Positions 1 to 9,935 of a DNA stretch of 64,000 nt are shown one piece after another. The stretch lies in NCBI GenBank assembly GCA_951394045.1, contig OX595997.1, positions 1,488,001 through 1,552,000 of the forward strand, in the 5' to 3' direction. Within the stretch, counting starts at the first letter, position 1; every line of letters starts with the position of its first letter. The notes beneath the pieces were generated by a model, which searched no databases, was not told the DNA's origin, and was given only the letters and a program-made list of their open reading frames with translations. Made by a program: the position numbers and the translations under genes. The DNA comes from Nitzschia sp. DOCU1 (Eukaryota > Bacillariophyta > Bacillariophyceae > Bacillariales > Bacillariaceae).

Positions 1-717
1 GATGGTACCGACACGATTCACGAGCCATCTGCCTTGGTATAGCGTTCCAAAATGCCATGGTCGTTGACATCCCATCAACGAAGGTCCCTTGACTTTGATA
101 TTCCCATTCGTCATTGTCGTCGTTGCTGTTTTGTCATCGTTGTTACTACTACTAGGACTCGTTGGTTCAAAGGATTTGGTAAGGACGTTGTCATCATTGT
201 CTAACCGGATTTCGTGCAATTCTCCCTTGACACAATACACAAGCTCCAGATTGGGATGGGCATGCAAATGAAATTGGCAGCCGGGTGCACAGTCCATCAA
301 TGCCCATTGGAGATTCCGATGATTGCTCTTTCCGCCGGCTCGAAAGAATTCCACCAAATCATTCTTGTTGATGTCGTCGTCGTCGGGACTTTCCTTGTTG
401 TTGTTATGAGTCGTTGCCGTTGAGTCATTTGCCGCCGCCTGTTCGGTGAGTTTTGCCCAAGCTTGTTGAATCTTGGCAGAATCGTCGTCGCCATTGTCAT
501 CCTTCCAAAAGCCGCACTCTTTCAACAATGCTTGACGAGCACATTTTTGCCAGAACGTTGGATCCACCGAAGGAAGTACGTCGGCATATTTGGGCAACAG
601 CGCTTGGAGCAAAAAGTCGCCCGATGGCCAATCCTGGAGCGACGATCCGTCGGCGGTTGCTGCTGACAAGAGCGGACCTAGCTCTTGGATAATCACACGC
701 TCTCGTCCTCCCGGCAT
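1..717 (-). CDS. Cupin-domain protein, 3' end beyond the left edge (partial)
   Basis: An ATG at 717 opens a minus-strand frame with no stop for 239 codons to the window edge. Residues 1-140 are acidic and Asn/Asp-rich with no recognised domain. Residues 145-171 fit cupin motif 1 (HxH, three residues, Glu, six residues, Gly): H152, H154, E158 and G165. These would be metal ligands in a small beta-barrel. Near the edge the chain reads RPWHFGTLYQGRWLVNRVGT, consistent with the second half of a cupin. A low-complexity Asn/Thr/Asp insert (about 172-212) separates the two halves. Substrate and exact activity cannot be named; cupins include dioxygenases, isomerases and binding proteins. It is divergent from the hydrogenase gene across 849 bp. 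The reading frame is secure, cupin membership likely, function unknown. Confidence 0.75.
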   Translation of the reverse strand, partial: MPGGRERVIIQELGPLLSAATADGSSLQDWPSGDFLLQALLPKYADVLPSVDPTFWQKCARQALLKECGFWKDDNGDDDSAKIQQAWAKLTEQAAANDSTATTHNNNKESPDDDDINKNDLVEFFRAGGKSNHRNLQWALMDCAPGCQFHLHAHPNLELVYCVKGELHEIRLDNDDNVLTKSFEPTSPSSSNNDDKTATTTMTNGNIKVKGPSLMGCQRPWHFGTLYQGRWLVNRVGTI

Positions 718-1566
718 GACGATCCCAGGTAGTTACTGACAGTAGCAGTCAATGTCATCGAGAGAGAACAAGTAAAGAGGCCGCCACAAGCTACAGGTAA
801 CCCCTTCGATGCGTACCAGGTAACTCTTCAGGTGCTTCGCGATCTTTGGAATCGGATGGCGGGTCGTTTCTTCCCGCCAGTTACGTACGAAGGCCAGACT
901 AGAGCTCGCAATCCTCCATTTACGGAGCGCGAATATGGCGGGAACGTGCGGCCCGGCTCGAAATGCGAGCGCGCGTTGGTTGGTCGCGAAAAGGGACCAT
1001 GGCGGCAGGCAGTACCAGGTACAACTACTGGGCGAAGAAGCGCCGCCCTCTACTAAAGTTACTGCGGTATCATATTGACGATGATGACTTCTATTCCTCT
1101 CACAAGACGTATGTTATGGTTGCCATCACGAACGGTCGGTGACAAGACTTGAGGACGGTAGGCACGAGATTCCGCACGCTGATGCCAGGAGTTCTTGTCC
1201 GACGAATCGAATTTCCACGAGGTTGACAACCGCATTGACACCCTGCAAGCCATGTGTGATCACGTTCCTGACCAGGTAGAGGAATGAAACAAATGAGACT
1301 GCAATACGAAGGCAATATGTCATCCCGCAGGGCGAGCCTTCAGTCGTATCTTGTCGATGAAGAGAGTATCTGCCATGAGATACAATATCAACAGATGAGA
1401 ACACAGGCATCGGAGGCATGATACATGTCAAGGACAACACGAAACGAGCGCCGCAATGTTCTTTGTGACGGCCTTCGGATCCTCCCTTGTACCGACGACA
1501 ACAGTTTCTACTGTTGATTCAGGACCGCCCATTTCATAACAAAATCTTACGAAAACGATCAACAAC
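718..1566. promoter_or_regulatory. Divergent intergenic region between cupin and hydrogenase genes
   Basis: Both flanking genes start outward from this 849-bp stretch, so it should hold both promoters and 5' leaders. Short frames occur here (for example 1126-1440 on the minus strand) but none has a recognisable motif. An in-frame TAA at 1537 just upstream of the hydrogenase ATG excludes an unspliced N-terminal extension. I see no clear TATA box or repeat. Confidence 0.4.
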
Positions 1567-4500
1567 ATGATGGCTAACCCAGGCAGGAGCGGTGATGACA
1601 CTGCTAAACTCGTCACGGTGGAATTCCATGACGATGACAATGGCGAGATTACCACTGTTCAAGTCCCAGAGGGTACAAAAATTACAGAAGCGGCGGCCAA
1701 GGCAGGGGTTCAAATTCCCACTCTTTGTCATCATCCTCGATTGACTCCGGTGGGAAAGTGTGGACTGTGTGCCGTCTCGGTGGAAAATGGGCCGACCCCA
1801 GTTCAATTGGCCTGTTCGACTGCCTGCCGACCCCCAGCTACGGGGGATGCCTTGAAAGTACACGTGCATGGCAAGCAACTGAATAGTTTATCCCATGCCG
1901 CCTTGCAACGAAATTTGGACGCTTCCCTTGTCCACCAAACGGAACGCTTCCAAGCCCGCCACGACTTTGCACCTTGTGGCACTCTGGAAATTGAAGATTT
2001 GGCAGAATGGATGGAAGCCCAAACACTTGATACGTCCTCCAACTGTATCACTTACGATCCCTCGCTCTGTATTGGCTGTTCTAGATGCGTGCGGGCTTGT
2101 GATCAACTCCAAGGTATGAAGGTTCTCGAAGTACCCATGCCCTCCTCCAAGGTCAATACCACTGGGCTAGCTTCGGCCCCACCCTGCATGACCACTCGAG
2201 CCGGAAGGCCCCTGCGAGAGACGGACTGTATCTCGTGTGGTCAATGTACCGTCTTTTGCCCTACTGGCGCGATTCGGGAAGTCGATCATACGGCTCGCGT
2301 CATGAGAGCCTTGACCGATCCCAACATGGTCTGTGTCTTGCAGACAGCTCCTAGCGTGCGAGTGACTATCTCCGAAATGTTTGGAGGCCCACCCGGTGGC
2401 GCCGAAGGACGTCTAGTGGGTGCGGCAAAGGCCTGCGGCTTTCGCTACGTCTTTGATACCAATCTCGCCGCCGATCTGACCATTATGGAAGAAGCCAATG
2501 AACTGCTACAAAGAATTGATATCCATATTTTTGGATCAGACGAAGAAAAGAAGAAGCGTCCACTCCCCATGTTTACGTCTTGCTGCCCTGGGTGGATCAA
2601 TTTGGTTGAACAGAGTTACCCCGAACTCATTCCTCACTTGTCCACGTGCCGATCGCCCATGGGAATGTTGTCGAGTGTGATTCGTCACCATTGGTGGCCA
2701 CGACAAATCAGCATCCTTCGACAGCATGGATTTTCATCCTTCTCGGAAAACGTGCATGACAACCAGTCCAATCTCTTTGTTGTGGCGGTCATGCCCTGTA
2801 CGGCCAAGAAGGACGAAATTGCTCGAGAACAATTCCGTTTTCAAAATGGCGGTGACAAGCCAATACAAGAAACGAATGCTGTGCTCACCGTCCGAGAGTT
2901 TGCGCGGCTCGTGGAATTGAGAGGTGTGGCCCAGCGTAACGACTACAATTCGTTCCTGAGGCTCCCGGAACTTGTCTATGATAATCCATTTGGAGAATCG
3001 ACCGGCGCGGCCATCATTTTCGGTGTGACTGGTGGTGTCATGGAGGCGGCCTTGAGGACGGCTGCAGATGTCCTGAGTGGTAAGGATGTAGAGAATGTCC
3101 AGTACCAAGCTGTTCGGGGCATGTTTGGAATCAAGGAAGCTAGCCTCCAACTGGGCGCTAACAACGAGATATCATTGAATGTTGCCGTGTGTCACCAAAT
3201 GCGAAATGTTCGCGAGTTCTTGGCACAGATCGAACAGGGCAAGAAGCAATATCACTTTATCGAAGTCATGACCTGCCCTGGTGGCTGCATTGGTGGCGGT
3301 GGACTGCCCCAGAGCCGAGACCCTGATATCCTGGCCAAACGCGTAGACAGCATCTACTCGCTGGATGAACGAATGGTCAAGAGGAAGTCTCACCAGAATC
3401 AAGCTGTGAAGGAACTCTACGAAGACTTGCTCGAGAAACCACTTTCGCATGTGGCTCATGAGCTCTTGCACACGCACTATTTCCCCAGACCCCGCAAGCC
3501 GCCCATTTTGCTCCAGACGTCAACTGCAGCAATGGCTTCGGATGTGGCCGATGTTGGTGACGACAATGAAGAAACGGTGCTAGTGGTCTTTGGAACGCAG
3601 AGCGGTACCGCCGCTCAGGCAGCAAAAGAAATCAAGATTGAGCTTCAGCAGTTCATTTCGTTGTCCAAACTGAATCCCGAACCAAAGGTTGCTCTAGTGT
3701 CTGCCAATGCCCTTCCGCCCGGCAAGCTGGTGGGCAAGGTACAGTCCGCGAGGGCCTCCATCTTTGTGACGAGTACATACGGCGAAGGCGAGTTCCCCGA
3801 TAACATGCTCAAGCTGTGGGAATATCTGGAGGGTTGTGAGGCTGGAATGTTTGCGGAACAAGGAGTTCGCTATGCCGTGTTTGGTCTGGGCTCTTCCATG
3901 TACGCTGTCGGCGACCAATTCAATCGAGCTGCCAGGCGCTTGGACAAGATGCTCGAAAAGTTGGGTGGCAAGCAAATCATTGACGTTGGCCTAGGCGATG
4001 ATCAGGACGCCGAATTATACCGAGGCGTTCTGGACCGATGGATGGGGGCATTGCAGCCAAAGTTGTTTGGTCAAGCAGCAGCAAAACCTTCCTATATCGA
4101 CCCACCCGAGCCATTATACCGACTTGCTTTGGCTCCAGGTACTCATCGTAAGTGGTTCCACCCACTTCCGCCTGGCTACCACTTTGTTACTCTGGAATCC
4201 ACCAAGAGTCTTGTATCGGAGGGATACGACCGACCTGCGTCACTGTTCTCCTTCAATTTGGAGGAAACTGGAGTGGAATACAACGTCGGCGACCATCTTG
4301 CGATCCTCCCACGTAACCCAACAGATGTGGCTCAAAAAGTCCTGTCGCTATACTGGCCCGAAGTTCGTGGCCAAAAGCTCTTGTCGGTAGAGCCGGTGGA
4401 CAAGTTGGGCGAATGTCCTTTCCCGCCTATTCTCAACGCCAAGGAACTTTTGGTACAATACTTGGATTTGTGTGGCCGTCCGTCGAGGAGCTTCTTTAAG

Positions 4501-5412
4501 CAACTTTTCTTGTTTGCAACGACATTTGATGCCCGAGCCAAGCTTCGTAGTTTATTCGAACAAGGAGACGATCCATCCAGACAGGGCGACTTCGAACAAT
4601 ACACGGAATGCCGAACCTATGCAGATGTCCTGGTTGAATTCTCCGCAACGGCCTTGCCGCCTTTTGAATACCTCTTGTCGATGATTCCAACCATCACGCC
4701 ACGCCTCTATTCCATTGCATCCTCGCCGCTATATTCCGAAAACCGCTTGGACTTGCTCGTCGTGTTGAACCAATGGACGGACCCTGCTAAACAGAAACGA
4801 TTTGGATTGTCCACGGACTACTTGTTTAATGCGCCTGTAGGCGAGAAGGTTGCCATCCAGGTACGAACAGGCATTCTGCAGCCTCCGGCCGACCCCATGG
4901 CCCCGATGCTGATGTTTGGACTTGGCACTGGTGTGGCTCCATTCCGTGGCTTTTTGCAGCACCGCGAAATGCTCCAGAAACAAGGCCAAAAGTTGGGACC
5001 CGCGACCCTGTATGTAGGCTTCCGCCACAGTGCCAACGACTTCTACTTGAAACAGAACTACGAGGAGTGGATAAACCAAGGCGTTTTGACTGAAGTTCAC
5101 CCTGCGTTCTCCCATGACAATGTGGAGGAGCGAGGAGGCAAGCTATATTTCATTCCTGATCTCATGAGAGAACAACCAGACAGTGTGCTCCGTGCCTTGA
5201 AGCCACAGATTGGCCTCGAGTCCGGAGAAAACACAGGGGTCGAGGTCTTCTACTGTGGACCGGCTCTGGGAATCCCGGAGACCATAAAGAAAGCAATGGC
5301 AGAAGCAGTTTCGGATGCAGCAACAGATGCGGGCCTTGATGCAATGGATGTGAAGTCCGTTTTAGACAATCTCGAACCCAAGGAAGATCGATTTCACGCT
5401 GAATGCTTCTAA
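1567..5412 (+). CDS. HYDA: [FeFe]-hydrogenase fused to a diflavin (CPR/CysJ-type) NADPH reductase
   Basis: A 1281-residue single-exon protein. Order: plant-type [2Fe-2S] domain (about 15-105; Cys54, 65, 68, 83); a reduced His-Cys region (H132, C137); two [4Fe-4S] motifs (Cys168/171/174/178 and 221/224/227/231); the H-cluster domain with all three signatures (TSCCPGW at 337-343, MPCTAKK at 409-415, TCPGGC at 569-574); small-subunit-like tail; flavodoxin domain (about 669-835, FGTQSGT); FAD/NADPH domain (RLYSIASS about 1047, GLGTGVAPFRGF about 1117, YCGPALG about 1229); C-terminal Phe. Proton-relay Cys339 and ligands Cys340, 411, 570 and 574 are kept, so H2 chemistry is expected. The reductase should pass NADPH electrons through FAD and FMN to the iron-sulfur chain, or the reverse. 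The architecture parallels pyruvate:NADP oxidoreductase. No clear targeting peptide is visible, so location is open. The ATG is doubled (ATGATG) with a stop upstream in frame. Confidence 0.95.
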   Translation: MMANPGRSGDDTAKLVTVEFHDDDNGEITTVQVPEGTKITEAAAKAGVQIPTLCHHPRLTPVGKCGLCAVSVENGPTPVQLACSTACRPPATGDALKVHVHGKQLNSLSHAALQRNLDASLVHQTERFQARHDFAPCGTLEIEDLAEWMEAQTLDTSSNCITYDPSLCIGCSRCVRACDQLQGMKVLEVPMPSSKVNTTGLASAPPCMTTRAGRPLRETDCISCGQCTVFCPTGAIREVDHTARVMRALTDPNMVCVLQTAPSVRVTISEMFGGPPGGAEGRLVGAAKACGFRYVFDTNLAADLTIMEEANELLQRIDIHIFGSDEEKKKRPLPMFTSCCPGWINLVEQSYPELIPHLSTCRSPMGMLSSVIRHHWWPRQISILRQHGFSSFSENVHDNQSNLFVVAVMPCTAKKDEIAREQFRFQNGGDKPIQETNAVLTVREFARLVELRGVAQRNDYNSFLRLPELVYDNPFGESTGAAIIFGVTGGVMEAALRTAADVLSGKDVENVQYQAVRGMFGIKEASLQLGANNEISLNVAVCHQMRNVREFLAQIEQGKKQYHFIEVMTCPGGCIGGGGLPQSRDPDILAKRVDSIYSLDERMVKRKSHQNQAVKELYEDLLEKPLSHVAHELLHTHYFPRPRKPPILLQTSTAAMASDVADVGDDNEETVLVVFGTQSGTAAQAAKEIKIELQQFISLSKLNPEPKVALVSANALPPGKLVGKVQSARASIFVTSTYGEGEFPDNMLKLWEYLEGCEAGMFAEQGVRYAVFGLGSSMYAVGDQFNRAARRLDKMLEKLGGKQIIDVGLGDDQDAELYRGVLDRWMGALQPKLFGQAAAKPSYIDPPEPLYRLALAPGTHRKWFHPLPPGYHFVTLESTKSLVSEGYDRPASLFSFNLEETGVEYNVGDHLAILPRNPTDVAQKVLSLYWPEVRGQKLLSVEPVDKLGECPFPPILNAKELLVQYLDLCGRPSRSFFKQLFLFATTFDARAKLRSLFEQGDDPSRQGDFEQYTECRTYADVLVEFSATALPPFEYLLSMIPTITPRLYSIASSPLYSENRLDLLVVLNQWTDPAKQKRFGLSTDYLFNAPVGEKVAIQVRTGILQPPADPMAPMLMFGLGTGVAPFRGFLQHREMLQKQGQKLGPATLYVGFRHSANDFYLKQNYEEWINQGVLTEVHPAFSHDNVEERGGKLYFIPDLMREQPDSVLRALKPQIGLESGENTGVEVFYCGPALGIPETIKKAMAEAVSDAATDAGLDAMDVKSVLDNLEPKEDRFHAECF

Positions 5413-5747
5413 ATCTGCACAGGACGTCCTCCAAGCCGGTCAACTGCTACACGACAGCGATAAAATTACATATTAGGCATTTCTGAACTACTACTACTAC
5501 TCAGCTGCGTCTTGGCGATGGTAGAGTCGATAATAATGGATCTACTAATGCATGGTAGAAATCATTCTATCATACGACTGCATCAGTAGCTCTACCCGCT
5601 AGCTAATAGACACTTCAAACCTACATCATAAAAATGAAGATTCGAGACTAATCCCATTAATTTCGACATCGTTGCTTTCTCAAAACGCAGGAATATCGAC
5701 TTCCAAAGACGCCGGCTTTTATAATGGATGCGGCCCGTGCGTTCGGC
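5413..5747. other. Convergent 3' spacer
   Basis: The hydrogenase and the downstream kinase converge on this 335-bp A/T-leaning stretch, which should contain both 3' ends. It holds several CTA/TAG-rich short runs. No frame or RNA gene is recognisable. Confidence 0.4.
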
Positions 5748-8405
5748 TCAAGAGAATAAAGTAGTAAACTCTTCAAAGTTGATGAATCCAGTATTGTCCA
5801 GATCCAAGGTATCCACCAGTAGTTTCAAGTCTTCTTCTGATATTGACACATCGAGATGGGTCAAAACATCCCTAAGCTCGTCACGATTTAGCTTCCCAGA
5901 TTGGTCTAGATCAATAGCGTTAAATACCTCTCGAAGGTCCATCTTGGAAAACGATTTCTTGAGTTTCCGTACAATAGCTCGTTGAAATTCCCGACGCAGT
6001 GCAAGCTCGTGCAGCGCGTTCTTGAGCTCAGGCATGTCAGCAGCAAGCGCTTTAAATTGGGTCGCGGTCATGGCTTTGACGGAACACGCATCACTTATAC
6101 AAACTGCGTCTGCATCTCGAGAGCGATTGAAATAGAATGATTGAACACCAAGCAGCTCTCCAGGGTGGGCATGATAGACAGAATGACCCTGGTTTTGGAC
6201 ATCAATGGTGCCGTCGACGACGAAAAACATGGTGTCCGCCTTGTCTCCGTCGCTGTAAATTTTTTCGTCTTTCGAAGCATAACGAACCTCTAAATCTTTT
6301 TGCTGTCCAATGATAAATTCAGCTCGTCCGAATTTCCTCTTGTTGACTCGTTCCTTGATCTTAAGGGCCAGCACCGAATCTGAGCCCATCAGATACTTGG
6401 CGAAACAGTCACGATCAATCTGGATGGCATGAACTGGAGTAAGTGTCTTGATCGTCGCAGAACGTGTGCCATTTTCATTGATCAGGCCACCCTCCCCAAA
6501 TGTGTCCCCGTGCTTTAGAATGTGATGAAATCCTTCCTTTGTGGTAACTTCACACGTGCCAGAGTTCAAAAAATACATGTGCTCGCCTTTCTCTCCTTCG
6601 TGAAAGATCACATGACCAGCGGGGAAGTACTTGTTCTGCATATTCTCGCCCAGCAAATCTGAAAAGCTAGATAGTGTCATGGGGACGCTCTCTTCGCCAT
6701 CAGAGTCGCCAATATCATTCATGGTCAAAAAACCTTTGGCTTCCTTGTCGAAGGACTTAAACGCCTTTTCCACCAAAGATTCTCCAGATTGGGAAGGGTC
6801 GAGACGATTCTTATTTTCCGACCAGCTCATAAGCTGCTGAAAAACCTGAGTCTCAAGTTTGGACCGAAACTTTCGATATCTGGAGAGCTTCTCGTCTGAA
6901 CCTTCAATCTTGTCAGATTTCGCAGTCAATCCTCGCACCCATGAATGTTCCAACATTTCATGTGCCTTGAGTCGTTTAGCAGGATCGGGCTCAAGCAGAC
7001 GCGTTAGTAAATCCATGGCCGATGCCGAGAGATGCTCTGTGTGAGGGGATTTGAGTGGGGGTTTGCGCATGATCGATATCCGCTGCTTGAGAGTATCATC
7101 ATCGGCGTCCCCGCTGGGATCAAACGGATGAATTCCTGTCAGCATGATATGCAGAATAATTCCAAGTGCCCACATATCCAAGGGGGCGTCGACTCTGTAG
7201 CCCTCGTCGAAACTCTCTGGTGAAGAGTATGCCACAGTTCCCCCCGAACTGCGAACAGGAGCATCTGGCATCTTGCCTGCTCCTGCGATTTCGCTGTCGA
7301 ATGACACATCAAATCCGGGCAAATGTTCCGAACACCCGAAATCAACAATTTTACAACTGGCGTCCGAAGTCTTGGAGCTAAGCATAAGGTTCTCAGGCTT
7401 CAAATCACAATGAACCAAGCCTATTCCGTGCATGAAGGCGATCGCACTTGCCACTTCTCGAACTAGTCTACTGGCTAGAGAGAATCATGTTTGACAGCAA
7501 TGACAGCGTCAGTCTCGAGAATCATGAAAGGGTGCATAGCCCACCATGGTACGGATGTACAAGGTCTTACCATCGAGTTCGGAGAAGGCGCCTCTTTCTA
7601 CTAAATGATCAAACCTGTTCAGATCCAAATGACATTCGTGTCAGTTCCTGTTCAAACAAGATTACGCGGGCACTCGTAATAACCCTTACACTTCTCCTCC
7701 CTTGATCAGATCCAAAACTAGAGCAAAGTTCTTTGGCTCATCAAAATTTTCCCGCAACAGGCAAAGATGGGGGTGCCCCCCATGATTCCGAAGCTCTAGC
7801 AATGTACTCATTTCCCTAACAAAATCTTGATTGTCAGAATACTCCTTCCATATTTTCTTGACGGCCACTAGTTCTCCCGTCTGGCGGTCTCGGGCGACAA
7901 AGACTTGTCCAAAGGCTCCTTCTCCAATAGGCTCAGGATTCACCTCATACTTGGACTCTAATGTTTGCCTGGTTTTACTGGAACGCATGCGAGCCAGAGT
8001 CGCCCGACGACGCATGGAAAAGCCTGTCGGCGTCCCGGTTCGATTGACATGGGGCTGATGTTCGCCTAAGAGGCTCGGGGCCATGACCTTGCTGTTGGAA
8101 GCAGATACGTCTGATTGAACAGCAGCGCCCTCTTTCACAGAAGCCTCGGCGGCAGAAAACCATACGCGGGAGACATCATTGATCAGCAGCATTGGGATCG
8201 AAAGAATGCCCCATGTCTTGGAAGTTGTTCTAGCTCCATTCTCCAATGTTTCATCTGGAACCTTTTCTCCGCTACCACGGTCATTCTCAGTAGAATTGAG
8301 ATTCCAAGCGACGCCCAGCGTTGATGCCGCCACTGAAAAAGCCACATACGAAGATCCTCGGCTCTTGGCAGCCTGTTGTGCTGCCCAACGGAGAGAAGAC
8401 GTCAT
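5748..8405 (-). CDS. Protein kinase with two cyclic-nucleotide-binding domains and C-terminal EF-hands
   Basis: Three exons on the minus strand: 8405-7690, 7614-7571 (44 nt) and 7474-5748, with GT-AG introns of 75 and 96 nt; splicing gives 828 residues. A hydrophobic stretch lies near residues 18-36. Kinase domain about 152-433: glycine loop IGEGAFG (160-166), Lys183, helix-C Glu198, HCDLKPEN (Asp277, Asn282), DFG at 298-300, SPE at 338-340. HCD replaces HRD. Two cNMP-binding domains follow: about 535-615, with cassette FGEGGLINENGTRSAT (579-594, Arg591), and a weaker one about 655-730 (Arg706). Two canonical EF-hand loops lie at 775-786 and 811-822, and a degenerate one near 495-506. The kinase lobe resembles CDPKs and the cassette resembles PKG/PKA. 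It should phosphorylate Ser/Thr under cyclic nucleotide and Ca2+ control. The exon reconstruction restores an uninterrupted CDPK-like lobe, which supports it. Confidence 0.9.
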
Positions 8406-9935
8406 TGCGGTGTTTGGAAGGGGACAATCTGTCCCTGTGCAGTTTTGAACGAAGATGTGATGGAAGATGCCGAAGATGCTTCGAGAAAAAGTCGGAGATT
8501 GAGATTCCTTGCGCTTTCTTTTGCTTTCTCGTCACTCCCTCCACTCTCAACTCGATTGCTTCGCTCGGGAAAGTTTGAAGTTTGCTCGTGACGCTGTGAG
8601 TTCTCTGTCGGCGAACAGTAATGATGTCACGTTGATTGGACATTTAAGCCAATCCCGATACGATACAATTAAAGTGCTTGCATACATAGGTATAGTACTC
8701 TGCCTCTTACCAGCTCCAGACCCTTCGACTACATAGACTCCCTATCTTAGCTATTGATAGAGCGAGCATGGGAGCATTGCAATCGCTCGAGGAGAAACCT
8801 CTTTGACAGACATTGGGTTCAATGCATACTACTCTCTAGGTATACTCTAGTAGAGTATCTATGCCCTCTACGAAAGCTAGCACGATCCCTCAACTCGTCA
8901 ACAAACTAGTAGCATCAACATGTATTGTAGTACTACTAGTACTAGTACTACTATTATTAACAAAGCAGCTGGCGGTAACAACAACAACCCGAGGAACACC
9001 CCGATTCCAGCCAGTTTGTGCTGTTGTTGACGGCGGAAGGAGATGCCCAATAAATGCGAGGGGGGCAACCGATTGGTTCTCCAAGATAGGCGCCATTGGC
9101 TTTTGTCGTCGTTTTGTTGCGTCGTTTTGGCAATAGTACTACTACTAGCTACATACTACGACTGGCTTTTGATAACTCCGCATATAGGTTCTTCTTGTTG
9201 TTGCAAATTTCACTACGTGCTACCGTGACGCTGTAGTAGCGGCATAAGTTACTACCTTAGTAGACACGATTCTACATGTCCCTGTTGCACCCGATCACGA
9301 CTCCAGTATTGACTCGGGAGTATTCACATACACCCCCAATAAATGCGACGCGGAAGCGATCGGCGGTTCTCCAAGCTATTGACGCCATTGTTTTGTCGTA
9401 GTTTTGTATCGTTTTGGCAAGACGACTCAATTTTGATATCTTCTTCTTACCACCAACGACGATGACGAGCTATGGCGACAATTGCAGAATTCACTACGAG
9501 CTACCGTAATGTTGTAACGGCATCCTACATGGCCTTCTTGTTGCAGCCGATCACGACTCCAGTAGTGACTCGGAAGTACGTAGCCCCAATAATGTGACGC
9601 CAACCGATCGGTTCTCCAAACTACGAGGCGCCATTGTTTTCTCGTAGTTTTGCGTATTCTTGGCAAGACGACTTACGATTGATACAAACAATTTGAGTTC
9701 TTGATGCCGACAAAACCATGTGTGTCGGAATGGAATGAGAAATTGGATATGCCCCGACGAACCGTTTGAAATATGCCTGAGGGTTTTGAAAAAACGATGA
9801 TCGAGGAAAACTTGCCTCCACAAAACCCTTCGCGCCAAATTTGGCCCCACGCGCCCGCTTACACCATTCAATCATAATTTTCAGTGCGGTTGCCGACGAA
9901 GTCTAAAAACGCATTGCTATCATCCAACAAACAAC
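8406..9935. promoter_or_regulatory. Divergent spacer upstream of the kinase and GH16 genes
   Basis: This 1530-bp region separates two outward-facing genes and must contain both promoters. Its right half is a degenerate tandem array (about 9041-9690, listed separately). Near 8927-8952 there is a nearly self-complementary run built from GTAC and CTAG. No convincing coding frame was found; the longest (8861-9136) is hydrophobic but overlaps the repeat and lacks motifs. Confidence 0.4.
9041..9690 (+). repeat. Degenerate tandem repeat, about 250-290-bp units (2.4 copies)
   Basis: Units begin near 9041, 9334 and 9582. Each starts with an AATAAATGCGA-like segment, then a GGTTCTCCAA box, then CGCCATTG and a CGTTTTGGCAA-like segment. 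Units one and two continue through a shared TTCACTACG(T/A)GCTACCGT block (about 9210 and 9491) and a shared CGATCACGACTCCAGTA block (about 9294 and 9550). Indels account for the unequal spacing (293 and 248 bp). The third unit is truncated. The repeats lie in the upstream region of the GH16 gene. Confidence 0.75.

Noticed and set aside
1126..1440. 104-codon minus-strand frame between the cupin and hydrogenase genes
   Set aside because: No motif, and in the promoter space of two divergent genes.
8861..9136. 91-residue hydrophobic plus-strand frame
   Set aside because: Overlaps the tandem array and a CTA/TAG tract; its hydrophobic run is a translation of low-complexity DNA.
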